Shown here in pieces: positions 44,362 through 56,132 of a stretch of DNA of 64,000 nucleotides. The notes below the pieces were generated by a model. It was not told where the DNA came from and did not search any database. It saw only the letters and a program-made list of their open reading frames with translations. The DNA is taken from assembly GCA_019787685.1 (NCBI GenBank), contig JAHNUO010000009.1:1426001-1490000 (forward strand), written 5' to 3'. A program made the translations under genes and the position numbers. The DNA is from Chiua virens. Lineage: Eukaryota; Basidiomycota; Agaricomycetes; Boletales; Boletaceae. Within the stretch, counting starts at the first letter, position 1. Each line of letters begins with the position of its first letter.

Positions 44362-46434
44362 ATGATGACCGGGTCTGATACATCCCCCGGGACCTTCATC
44401 GAGGAAAATTTGTCCCAACCTGGGGCGCCGAGCATGCTCCGTTAGACGCCATTGTCTGGAGAAAGCTTGACACGTGGATCATTCCATTGTGCACTGGCTT
44501 CTTACTCCTTTCTGGTATTGTACGTCTCCCAACGTTACATGGGTGATGTGTGTAACCTACAAACGATGTATAGGACAGAAACAACATCGGGAACGCGCGT
44601 GTGGCTGGTTTGCAGTCTACACTGGGCTTGTCGAATTACTATGTGCGTTCGGCGCTTCATATTGTCCACTCCCGGACTAACATCTCAATTCGCAGTACAC
44701 GGTGGCTTTGACGGTGACATCCATGTATGTGCACGAATACTTGAGACATTCTACATGAGTTCACCGTACCTGAGTTCGATCACTGTCGCCGAATTTCCAT
44801 CTGTCTTGCTCTTGAAGGTAAATCAGACCATTGATAACAACACAAGCTATCATACTCCCAAACACTACAGCACATAGGACCCGATCTTATGCTCCCATGT
44901 ATGGCCACAATGTGGGGTGTGACTGCGGCTTTACAAGGTGGAGAGCGGATGTCCCGGCGTTACACTATTTACTAATAGGGATTCTAGGCCTCGTCAAGAG
45001 CTATTCTGGGTTGATAGCATGCCGCTTTTTCTTGGGTTTTTTCGAAGGTTTGCACATTCCAAAGCATCATTATCTCCATTTATACGTAAGACCAGGCGGC
45101 ATTTCTCCTGGGATTCTCCTTTATCTCTCTTTTTTCTATCCTCGAAAGATGCTACAAACACGGTATGCACTAGTTCGGAGGTGTCTGGTATATAACCTGA
45201 CGTTCCTTCTAGCGTTACCGGCTTTTTCGTGCTAGTAAATCTCTCCCTATCATTCTCTGGTTTACTGGCAGCAGCCATCAACCACATGAATGGAAAGGGT
45301 CACAAGCCAGGCTGGGCGTGGATATTCCTCATTGTGGGTTGAAAACCAAGTGAGTAGTGAAATAATACTTATGGTTTTGATAGGAAGGTGTCTTCACCCT
45401 TGTTTTTGGTGTGATCTCTTTCTTCATTCTGCCTCGTTCACCCGAAAAGGCACGTTTTTTGACGGAGGAAGAACGGGAATATGTCATCTCTGCCCTAAGA
45501 CACGCCGGTTCCGTGTCTGAGGACCAGGATAAGGACAGATTTAGCTGGACTGAAGTTACTAGATCGATCAAATCCCCTCATGTGTGGCTCTTTACCATTC
45601 TTTCGTTCTTCGGAGGTGAATGCATTCCCTCTTGCTTTCACTAAGATCGGCTCAAATCTACTTCTAGGCGCGTTGCTATATGGTCTGGCCTAGTGAGTTG
45701 AATCCGAGAAAATGTGTTTTCACGCTGACGTCTCGCAGCTTTACACCATCAATTATTGTTGGTCTCGGATATGCAGGAAACAGAGCCCAGCTCATGAGTG
45801 CACCTCCGTTTGCAGCTACCTTTGTCGGTGTGTTTCTCTCTGATGAATTTCTTGAATTTCGTTGATATCGCTGGAAGTGTCCCTTATTGCCGCAATCATA
45901 TCGGACCGCTACCAGTGTCGTGGATATACCGTGATGTTCTTTAGCTTGCTCGAGGCGATCGGATTTACTATCTTTTACGGTAGGTCGTACCCACACGGAG
46001 TCACAGGAGGAAAATGACTAAGTGATGACTGTCCAAACACAGCAAGCAAATCGAACCATGTCCGATATGCGTCTCTTTTCTTCTCCTGCAACGGTGCTTT
46101 TGGGGTGGTGCCCGCGATGCTCACATGGTTAGCGAATAACTGCTCGCCACACACCCGACGGGCGACCGCTATTGCTGTGACCTACATCGCGGCCCAATTG
46201 GGTGGCATTCTTGCCACCTGGTTGCTTGGGTATATTTCACCAGGTCCCAAATATACTGTGGCGACGCTGACGTTCGTCGTCATGTCTGTCTGTTCGTTCG
46301 TTACATCGGCAGTCCTCTTCATGTATCTAAGGCAAGAGAACCGATTGAAAGCTCACAAGAGACAAGTGATGAAAAAGGAAGATGAACCTGAGGACCTGGG
46401 AGACCGTAGTGCATGGTTTATACACACCCTGTAG
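44362..46434 (+). CDS. Dal5-like MFS transporter, tandem copy 1 (start region frameshifted)
   Basis: A member of the anion:cation symporter branch of the major facilitator superfamily (allantoate permease type). Blocks in order are APLDAIVWRKLDTWIIPLCT, DRNNIGNARVAGLQSTLGLS, YTVALTVT, KSYSGLIACRFFLGFFEGG, LYLSFFYPRKMLQTR, AAAINHMNGKGHKPGWAWIF, VISFFILPRSPEKARFLTEE, GLGYAGNRAQLMSAPPFAAT, FFSLLEAIGF and AATYIA-type NCSPHTRRATAIAVTYIAAQ. About nine short introns match those of copy 2. The frame of the first ATG (44362) meets a stop before membrane segment 1, and one base near 44427 must be gained or lost to join FIEENLSQPG to EHAPLDAIVW. The protein is probably a plasma-membrane importer of a small organic anion or vitamin. 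Confidence 0.82.
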
Positions 46435-47482
46435 ACACCTTGGATACTTTATAATGGATGATACGTTGAGATGGACCAGAACGTTGCATCGTTAGGCCAT
46501 TTATTTTTGACAAAGTGTAGACTATGGTTGGCCGACATATCAAGTGTAACTGCCAGTGCCAGCACTAAGCACTAAGCGCTGAATGATCTCTGTGGGCCAG
46601 AGGTCGTTGATCATGTTGACCTGTCAGAAGGTGCGAACCGCTGGCAGGTTTTCGTAGGTTGCGAGTGCCTTTCAAAGCGTCCGACCTCGGCGGAGGCCGG
46701 CGCGGAGCGGCTGAAGGTCCCACCATTTTGGAAGGGGACATATCGGAATGTGACAGTCTATTTGCCTTTCCATAGGGCCACAGTTACCGTCTTGGTCCTA
46801 CCGCTTCTAGTATTTGGATCTGGTCCCTTAGAATTAGACCGTGCGGGGACTTCAAGTTGTGCCCGTGCCAGGTGATGCGTGACGTACGTGCCAGCACACA
46901 GTTCACGCGCACGGCTGGGCATACACCGTCGGCACGTGAACACCACAATTACTAGTTTCTTTATCTCTTTCCTACCTGACCGAGGATCAACGGCATACTT
47001 TGCCTTAGGACATCGATATCTCTGAACTGCGAGTAAGTAACGATGTGTACTATGTAGTATTGCCTGAGCTCACGAAATAATGATAGTGGCCGCGGCCGAA
47101 ATTTTCATTTTGCTACCCGCCAGTGTCATTGGAACGCCACCGCTCGTATTTTATGTAGTGGGTCCAGTCTGAGTGTTCTCGTTGAACGATTCTCAACTTC
47201 CTGGAATCGTTGTCAAGTTCAGATAATCCGGGCCCACGATAAGGACGATTTATAATTTCGCAGCGTTTATCGGTGCACTGGATCGCAGCTAACCTGATGA
47301 ACCTGGGGCGAGAGACTTGCCATTTGGAAGCGGAAGGCACAGAAGATAGATGATGATGATACATAATGCAACACGTTCACTGATTTGTGACATCAGCATT
47401 GGTGTAATATCCTCGGCAGATAAGAGGGCGAGTTATTTTGAGTCTCTTAGTGACATCGCTGTTTCCCTAATAACGCGGCAAG
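46435..47482. other. Spacer between the tandem MFS genes
   Basis: No gene was recognised. The repeat AGCACTAAGCACTAAGC lies near 46561-46578. It presumably holds the promoter of copy 2. Confidence 0.4.
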
Positions 47483-49641
47483 ATGATGATACAAGGTGGT
47501 ACTCGCTCTTTATTTCCCTTCCTCGTACAACTCGAACGACTAGATTTGATGAATCTCACTACTCCCTCTTTACGTGGTAACAATGACTTCGAAGAGATCC
47601 GAGCCTTCGTAGAAGGACCCCCGCCAAATGCAGAGCATATTGCGCTGGACGCCATTGTCTGGAAAAAGGTGGACAGGTGGATTCTTCCGTTATGCAGTGG
47701 TTTCCTGTTGCTTTCTGGAATCGTATGTTCCCTTTTAATTTTTCGTGCATTGTTAGTGCCTGACATTGCAGCTGATGGTGGTAGAACAGAAACAACATCG
47801 GTAATGCTCGCATAGCTGGCTTGCAAAGCACATTGGGCTTGTCGAATCATCAAGTATGTTCGGCGTGTCACCTAGTTCACCTCCCGGATTAACTCATTGA
47901 CTCTAGTACACCGTGGCTTTGACTGTGACATACATGTACGCGAGTAAATATATTTGGGGTATTTACATCAGCTCATCGTATGCTAGTCCATTCATGTTTA
48001 GCGAGCTTCCATCTGTCTGGCTCTTGAAGGTACAGTAGATCAAAAATATCAAATTTGACGCGATCAGCCATTTCTCGCACATGCAGCATGTAGGTCCGAA
48101 TCTTATGCTTCCCAGTATGGCCATATTATGGGGTGCAGTGTCTGCTTCACAAGGTGGGCAGCGATCGGTTTGACAAGTCGGCTGCTAATAAGAATTCAAG
48201 GGCTTGTCAAGAGCTATTCTGGGTTGTTAGCATGCCGATTCTTCGTGGGCTTGTTCCAAGGTTTGGATAATCCTCAGCAGCATCGTGCCTCTATTCATGT
48301 ATTTCATTCAGGTGGTCTTGTTTCAGGGATTATCCTTTATCTCTCTTCCTTTTATCCTCGAAAGATACTACAGACACGGTGTGTGTAAACTCAACGTCAG
48401 AGGATGCTATCATCCAATGTTTGTTCTAGTGTTACAGCCTTCTTTGTGTCGGCAAACCTTCTTCTGTCATTTTCTGGTTTTTTGGCGGCAGCAATCAACC
48501 ACCTGGATGGCACGAGTAACAAGCGAGGGTGGGCCTGGATATTTCTTATAGTAAGTCGAGCATCGATCGCTGATTGCATCGTCAAACGATCGAGTTTGAT
48601 AGGAAGGTTTATTCACCGTTGTCTTCGGTGCAATAACCTTTTTCCTTCTGCCGTGTTCACCCCAAAAGGCCCATTTCTTCACGGAAGAAGAACGAGTATA
48701 TGTCATTTCTGCCCTGAAGTGTTCCGGTTCTGTTTCGGAGCGCGAAAAGGAGGACCATTTTAGCTGGACTGAAGCTACTGGGTCGATCAGATCCCCTCTT
48801 GTCTGGTTATTTATCGCTCTTTCATTTTTTGGAGGTGAATGCATTCTCTCTTGCTCCGCTCACTAGGATCAACTCAATTCTACCTCCAGGCACCCTACTC
48901 TATGGTTTGGCTTAGTGAGTTGAGCCCGACAGTTCCTCTTTCATGCTGATGTCCGGCAGCTTCACACCATCGATCATTGTCGGTCTTGGTTTTACGGGTA
49001 ATCGAGCTCAGCTCATGAGTACACCTCCATTTGCAGCCACCTTTATCTGTACGTGACTCTATGGTGATCACCTTGATTTTCGTTGACATCGCTCAGTGTC
49101 TCTCACTGCTTCACTCATATCGGACCGTTATCAGTGTCGGGGAGGCACGGCGATATTCTTTAGCCTTCTCGAGGTCATTGGATTCGCCATGTTTTATGGT
49201 ACGTTGGAGTTTCAACCACAGAATCATGAATTTTGATCAATTCCTACAGTGAACAAATCGAACTACGTCCGCTACGCGTCCCTTTTCTTCTCTGTTAGTG
49301 GTGCTGTTGGAGTGTTACCTGTGATATCCACATGGTTAGCCGTCAATTGCGCACCACATACCCGCCGAGCGACGGGTATTGCGGCCACCTACATCGCGGG
49401 CCAGTTGGGTGGTATTCTTTCCACCTGGCTTCTTGGGTATCTCTCTCCGGCCCCCGAGTACACCATGGCAACACTTACATTCATCTCCATGTCCGTTGGT
49501 TCAATCATCATATCGACGGTCGCCTTGGTATACCTGTGGAGAGAGAACCGTTTGAAAGCGGAAATGAGACAAGTGACGACAAAGGAGGATGAATACGAGG
49601 GACTTGGAGATCGTAGTGCGTGGTTTGTATATAGCCTGTAG
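47483..49641 (+). CDS. Dal5-like MFS transporter, tandem copy 2
   Basis: A paralogue of copy 1 with the same intron plan. It has HIALDAIVWKKVDRWILPLC, NRNNIGNARIAGLQSTLGLS (the usual D of DRxNIGNA is N here), ELPSVWLLK, QGLVKSYSGLLACRFFVGLF, LYLSSFYPRKILQTR, AAINHLDGTSNKRGWAWIF, GLGFTGNRAQLMSTPPFAAT, SDRYQCRGGTAIFFSLLEV and a C-terminus ending WRENRLKAEMRQVTTKEDEY. The start may be at 47483 or at an internal ATG near 47549 (MNLTTPSLRG). The acceptor before QGLVKSYSG (near 48189) does not give the right phase, so one base appears to be missing there or another acceptor is used. Confidence 0.83.
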
Positions 49642-51364
49642 ACTAGAGTTGTGACACGGCCTGGCCACGAGCAAGTAATCACTAGATGATTCCAGACTTG
49701 TTTGCGAGAAGGAGAAAGGACGCGAGACCCATACTGTACCCTTGATGCATCTATCTCAAGTTAGTTCATATTTCAAATGTGCCAGATCTTTCTGGTGTTT
49801 GTAACGAATGCTTCAAGATGCTCGACCAGGACCAATTTTAGGGTAAGAACCCAGGATAAAAGAAATCCAACTTTTTTTGAGACAACTTGAATGACGGTCA
49901 CGGTTGTGCACGAAAACCGTGACTCAGGCCAACAACAGAGTCTCGAGCCCAACGGATGGACCGAGATATATAGTTGGTAGTCTTGGCACATAATAGGGAC
50001 ATTCAAAGTAGAAAACGGCCCCAAAGTTTTGACGAAGGATTTGAAACTCGTTCTGGCTGTCAAAACCGGTTCGCTCTGTACTTTGACATACCTGGTTTTG
50101 GAGCTGTTTTGGGTAGTTCTGGATTTTGATTTCGACCTACTGTGGCGGAGCACTGGCGGAGTTTCAATTTGATCGCAATCATCGCGATGATTACCTTCCC
50201 CTCATCCTGATGCCCACTCAATCTGAGCGCCAACAACTCACGAAAGTCCTCACAAAAGGCTATCTTGCTTCCATCATTGCCCAATCCTGCCATGCCTACC
50301 ACTTCTGAGTCATCAACTTTGTTTGGTGAAGAATGCTCAGAATGTACTGAAACCCAAGTAGAGATACCTACTGTTCGGCATGACCCCATCGTCTTTCAAT
50401 TTGCGTGTGTACAATTACTTGACTGTTTTTCCTTGCACGTTCGGAGCTCTGTGTTGGGACATGTTGCACCTGTTCACCATTCATAAAGTTGGGAATGGCA
50501 TCTACATGCGCGTCCTGTCTCCGAGAAACACTGGCACCACTGTGCTCGCAAGTTTCTGAATACCCACACCAGATGGCACGTAGAATTGACCAAAAGATTG
50601 CACGTGCGCCATCTGACGAGTGGCATCGTGAATATTGTGTCTGCAAGTGGATGCCACGTGCTTGAGCCGCGTTTGACAGGGCCTCTTCGTTCTATGTACG
50701 CGACGCACGTGCTCATGCGCCAGTTCGTGCCTCGAATGACGCCCAAAGGGTTCAGCCGAGACCGTTCGAGATAGACATCCACTCACAACGCGAGTCTTCC
50801 TGTCGGCGGCGCTGCCAAGTTCAAGGAGCCAAACCCGTTCGAGATGTCCACGATGCCAGCCGGTCGTACCTGTTGGAGAAAAAGGAGGTTGAGAGAACCA
50901 AGCGTGCCAAGCTCTGAACGAACGCGAACGCAATGAATTTCCAACGCGCGGTCCAGGCCTCGCAATCGGGCGGATCAAATGTCTGCCTCGTGCGCCGAGA
51001 CCCACACCCATTTCAAACGATCGATGCACATAGTTGACATCCACTCTAGTCAGGGTATCACGACCGACATCACGAGCGTAACAAGGGATTAAAAAAAGCA
51101 ATCAGATCAAGGCAAATCACCCCACGAAATAGTATTACAACTTCCTTTTCACGTGTGAGCCCGAGTCGTATCACCTCTATGCCACCCGACGCGCCGTAGA
51201 ACCAAGGTAGAGAAAAGGCGAGAGGAAAAAACAAGGGGATTAAAACCGTCGTGCGTGAATCATTATCGTCACAAGTGCGCGTCGCCCGGTCACGGTCGGA
51301 CAGCCTTCCAAAACGAGGCGTACCTACACCCCGTCCGTCAGCGTCAAGAACCACCCAACCACCG
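49642..51364. other. Intergenic region with unassigned open frames
   Basis: About 1.7 kb between MFS copy 2 and the 3' end of BTA1. The minus strand at 50965-50470 is open in more than one frame and includes RALEIHCVRVRSELGTLGSL and NPLGVIRGTNWRMSTCVAYI, which might be exons of an unrecognised gene. I could not build a model and assign no function. Confidence 0.35.
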
Positions 51365-54333
51365 TCAGTACACGTACATATTCACCATGTCCAACGCCGT
51401 CTCCGGTCCTTTTCGTATACTAATCGGCGATACCTCGAACCCGTGCCTTCGGAACCTGTCGTGCGCGTCAGTACCCATCCACGACACCAATCAGACACGT
51501 ACACGTCCTGATACCACGGCTGCCGCGCCGCCGAGCGCCAGAGCACGAACCCACCCTGGGGACACCACCCTTGCGAGCTCGGACACCTCGACGTCGACGT
51601 CGTCGGACCCCGTGGCGAACCAGTCGAGGTGGTCCATGATCACCGCGCGCGTGAGCGAGCCCGTCGAGAGGCCGCGTAAGACACTGTCCAAATATGTCAG
51701 TCCTGTGCCTATCGACAGCGAGCGCGCTTACTTGACGATCGAATCAGTGTGCAACCGGAAGGCATCCGTCGCCTTGCCCCTGTTCGCACGAAGCGTGTCA
51801 AACCCTGCCCGGGTGAGATAGGCCGGACACGAGGTGGGCGTATAATGCCCAGTGAGACACTGCAGAAGCACGCCTTGCATCAGAGACATGTGACGAAACG
51901 TCTTTGGGGACGCACCAAAGGGTAAAAATACGCGCCGTCCTTGAAGCTGTACGTCGACGGGATGGGATCCAACGTGTCCCGGACGAATTCGTAGATACTG
52001 CCTTCGTCCAATAAGCATCTTGCGTTGATTCTGCGGAACACCGAGTGCATTCCAGCAGAACGCCGGCGTTTTGAGGAGCGCCACGACGAGCGGGTTTAGA
52101 AGCACGGGCATCAGTTTTTCTTTCCATATCCTGACTTGCTCCGCCTTCGTAGCCACGTTGCAGAGTTCTTCCGCATCCTTGGACACGCCTGCGAGGCCAA
52201 AGACGATTTGGGCGAGGCGAATCGCCAGGCCGCTATACCCGTTCATGTAAAACGCGTTCGCGAACGCCGTGTCGTTGATGTGCCAGAACTGGTATGCGAT
52301 AGAAGAAAGAAGGGGCGAGATCTTGGTGTCCAGAAGTTCACGGAAGTGGGTGTGCTGCCCCTTTCCGAACAGCGCGAAAAAGTCGTCGTACTCGAGGGAG
52401 AGCAAGGCTGCGAGCTTTAACTCGAGGAGATGGCCTTGACTAGAGTGACGACATCAGGGTGACGGACATTGGGAACAAACGTGATTGCCGTACCAGGGAT
52501 TCATATCTACACAGTGTATCTGAGGATTTCACGTAAGTATGACGAAGGAACGATGATATCACCACGCACTCTCCGAGGCTGTGCGGCGATGGCATAATGA
52601 AGCGCGTTATCGCCGGCAGACGTGATAACGAGCATCGAATCATCAGGACCCAAATTGAGATGCTTCATGTCCTCAAACGGATCCTCCTGTGATCCAAATC
52701 AGAAATGCCGCCGCAAAGATACCCACAAGAAGAGTTACCCAGGTGAACGAGTAAATGAACGTTCTGAACGTCTTGTGCACTGGTTGCTCATAATACGGTA
52801 ATCTCCAGGGCTACGAGGGACATGCTCGTTCAGCACGGCATCCAACGAGGCAAAAGGACACGCACGTTTCCGACCTGGTAGTGGAACGAACTCAAGGGAG
52901 GGGTGATGATGATGGTCGAATGCGCTGGTTCGGGCTCGACCTCGACGACAGGTTTGCCAATGTCGAGCATGGGGATCGCCTTGGAGTCTTTGACGACGCT
53001 GAACGAGGCCGGAGAGCAGTTTCCGATCATGTTTCCACCCTCGATTTCAAACGCATGGCAGAAACGGGAGACGTCGCACGTCCGGGAACGGCCCAGCCAG
53101 ATGTAGTACGGACTAGACACGTTGAGCACCAGCCACACGCATACATGAAGCACTCACATGCGGACGATGAACGGGATGATGAAATGGTTCCTGCCATTAT
53201 ATGTCTTGACCTGGAGGAGGGATGAGGAAGGAACACAAGGAGAGAGACGCGACAGACCGTGCCAAACTTGTATTCGAGATAGTCGCGTCGGTGAGGAGAG
53301 AGGGAGACGTGATCAAAGTCGAACCAGATTTGCCAGAACCAGCGGCTGAGCCAACGGCATTCCTTGCTGGTGCCGCCAATAGCTTTCTCGTGCAACGAGG
53401 GCTGGCGTCCAGAGGTGTAAAAGTCGACGACGCCGAGGATGCCTGCCTCTGGACAAAGGACGTAATCGATGCGATCGAGGAGGGCGTAAAAGTTGGGTAT
53501 CTACGGGGAGAGGTGGGTAGGTTGAACACGGGGAGACAAGGCACGTACCATGGAGAGAGAATAGCTGAGGGTGATGAAACTGACGCTGCCCTTGGGATCC
53601 TTGGTGGCCCACTCGGGGAGGGAAAACTCGGTGGCATCCTGGCAGAGGACGGTAATGTTGCGCCAGCCTTTGCGAGCAAAGCGTTTTCGAGCGACTTCCA
53701 AGAGCGGTTCGCAGAGATCGATGAGGTAGATGGCGTCGAACTGGGAGATGGAAAAGTGCTTGTCCATGAGCTCGATGTTGTGGCCTGCGTGTTTTATGAG
53801 TCGTGATACCAGGGATGGAGAAAGGACGTACCGGTACCACCACCGATGTCGACCCAGATGAGCCTCTGGGAGGGATCCCTGGCGCGTAGGGCGCGGATGT
53901 GGCTGACGGAGAGCTTGAGCATGGTGTTACGGCCACGGAGGAGGCCGCTGCGTGTCCTGTCATACACGTCCGCCTGGCCCTTGTAAAACTGGAGGGTGTG
54001 AGCGAGGGTGGAGACGAGAATGAGAGAGAGACCTTGTCGAGACGAGTGCGCTGGTCTGTCGCGCCGAGGGGACGGATGAAACAGTGCCATACGAATTTGA
54101 GGTTGGGCACGATCGTATTACCGAGGGCGAGGACGACGGTGAGGAGTGAACCGGCAAAGATCAGACAGGCAGCGACCGTCGACGATCCTGTGTAGTATGC
54201 GAGGGCACTGCCGAGATACCTGGGGAGATGGTGAGGGTGTGAGGAGAATGGCGGAGGTGTCTTACTGTCTGTGGTAGTACGCGAGGAGACCTGCAGCGAG
54301 GAGAACCCCACGAGGGGAGAAAAGGAAGAACAT
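51365..54333 (-). CDS. BTA1: Betaine lipid (DGTS) synthase, fused methyltransferase and aminocarboxypropyl-transferase
   Basis: A bifunctional enzyme making the phosphorus-free membrane lipid diacylglyceryl-trimethylhomoserine. The N-terminus (MFFLFSPRGVLLAAGLLAYY at 54333) has membrane segments. The BtaB-like methyltransferase follows with motif I WVDIGGGTGHNIELMD, then YLIDLCEPLLEVARKRF and SFITLSYSLSM. The BtaA-like half starts at FTWEDPFEDMKHLNLGPDDS, has LVITSAGDNALHYA, CVDMNPCQGHLLELKLAAL, FFALFGKGQH, FCWNALGVPQNQRKML, YTPTSCPAYLTRAGF and MDHLDWF, and ends FRRHGFEVSPISIRKGPETA before the stop at 51365. Methyltransferase first is the fungal domain order. More than ten short introns splice in frame, but one extra base each near 52007-52012 and near 51551-51557 breaks the frame. 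It is divergent from the gene at 54548. Confidence 0.9.
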
Positions 54334-54547
54334 GGCGATAAATCAGACTGAGACGGGACAATTTAACTGTTTTTCAATGTATCTCGTAGACGCGCTGCCA
54401 ATCGCATAACACGAACGCCGCGCACGAGGCGGGCATCGATAACGAACGTGCGACCTTGACAGGGTCATCGACATTTTACAGAGAGTCCATCCGGGGATTA
54501 GCTGTGGAATGTATCACTTAGCGCCCAGATGATCAACATCGTCATCC
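54334..54547. promoter_or_regulatory. Divergent promoter region of BTA1 and the 320-residue hypothetical gene
   Basis: 214 bp between two divergent starts. No clear TATA box; the genes may be co-regulated from here. Confidence 0.4.
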
Positions 54548-55704
54548 ATGCACTATCTCCAACGAAAATACGTCGATCTCATCCGCGAAGTCTCCTCGAA
54601 ATGGGTCAACTGGGATCCCCCCATCCCCGTCGAGGTCCGTGTTTCATCCGATCAATCCCACACGGTTCTGATTCGGAAAAAGGTGGGCGCCTTTGGCGAC
54701 GTCGATCGCGACACGGGTGAACTCATCGTCGACGGCAACATTTACCACCCCGACTTTCAAGCCGAACTCGACACGCTCGGCCTCTCCCTCCGCATCGCCA
54801 ATCATCCCCCTCAACAAGGCGGGATCGAAGACGACTTCATCATCGCATCCAAAGGCGCCCGTCGCATCGACTTGCACTTCAAGCCCCACGTGTGCGTCCT
54901 CCCTCTTCTTCCCCTCACACGCTCACGAGTCCGCGTGCAGCGATATTGCCGGTCTTGCGACAGCCTCCATCCAGGGTCAATGGCAATTCGAACACGGCAA
55001 ACGCGACGCCCTCCTCATCATGCACTCCCCCCGCCAACACTTTATCCCCCCAAACGTCCTCCTCGACACCCTCTACCGCGTCCCAAAACTCAAGAACAAG
55101 TGGCTCGTCACTAGCGTGCACACCTGCCCCGCATTTTCCATGTATCTCTCCAACATGTGTACGTACCCGCTTCCTTGGGTCACACGCATAACGTATGACG
55201 AGCCGCAGCCGGCGAGAAACTCGCCTTGGCACTCGTCGCACAGCTCCCAGTAGCCGCTGCCGCCGGTGCCACCGTGGGTGCGTCCACCGGCCTCGCATGG
55301 TGGTCCGATGTCCAAGCAGATCTCCTTCGTAAGGCCTCCGACAAGTCCGGCGAATTCTCTTACACCCCGCTCTACACGCTCAAACGCAAAATGGGTTGGT
55401 TTAAGCGTGCGTTTCGAGATAGCGACGAGGATTTGGAGGTGGCCGATCCGCGCGAGGCTGCGATGGCGGAGGCGGTCGCGGCAGGTGCATCCAACGCCGT
55501 CTCGGGGGACGCATTGTACGTTTTCACGTGCTCTTTATCGCTGAGATTGACGCGCGATAGGTGGGTCGACGTGACCCCACCGTGGGAACCCCTCGACGAG
55601 GACGGCGCCGAAGATTCGATCAATCTCGTGAGCATTCCGACCTGTCCTTTGCAGAGCAGTCTGACAGCGTGGCACAGGACGAAGACGATGACGATGACGA
55701 TTGA
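54548..55704 (+). CDS. Conserved fungal hypothetical protein, 320 residues
   Basis: Exons 54548-54891, 54941-55158, 55209-55515, 55561-55627 and 55678-55704 sum to exactly 321 codons. All introns are GT-AG and about 45-50 bp. The protein begins MHYLQRKYVDLIREVSSKWV, has VGAFGDVDRDTGELIVDGNI, IIASKGARRIDL, ASIQGQWQFEHGKRDALLIM, LVTSVHTCPAFSMYLSN, SGEKLALALVAQLP and WVDVTPPWEPLDEDGAEDSI, and ends in an Asp tail made by the last nine-codon exon. From memory, similar proteins occur widely in agaricomycetes without a known function. There is no signal peptide and no clear membrane segment apart from a hydrophobic Ala/Gly-rich stretch after LALALVAQ. Confidence 0.82.
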
Positions 55705-56132
55705 CGTCGATACCAATCTGTACCTGATTAGAACCAATATTGCAATGCAAACGCCATTAACATTACCGGCGTGCCTTGACATGATATGTACGCAACTGGG
55801 TAATAGAGAACGAAACAATAGTCGGAAAGCGCAGTCGAAAGCACGATCGCGTAGCTAGGATCTGGACAACTGGTCTAGCATAGGGTAGTGAGGGAGGCGA
55901 ATCGGAAAACAAAAGTGGTACATGTACACAGAAAATATGCGCGCCCATCGGCGATAATGACGAGTTATTCTACAGTACGACGACCCACTAACGGGAATGT
56001 TTCGTAGAAAAAAAATCGTAGACACGGTAGAACGAACGAGGGAGATGACCTATGGAAACAAGGAAAAGGTGACCGAAAATCATAACACAGGGTAACACGA
56101 AGAATACACTCTAGGGTGTGGGAATAGACATG
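55705..56132. other. Intergenic, convergent 3' ends
   Basis: The 3' flanks of the 320-residue gene (+) and the WOPR gene (-). Nothing else was recognised. Confidence 0.45.

Noticed and set aside
51255..51821. Plus-strand frame of 188 codons
   Set aside because: Antisense to the BTA1 C-terminal exons, which are recognised by homology and splice in frame.
53313..54311. Single long minus-strand frame of 332 codons
   Set aside because: It crosses several BTA1 introns in a frame that is wrong for most of the conserved methyltransferase blocks; the spliced model explains the region better.
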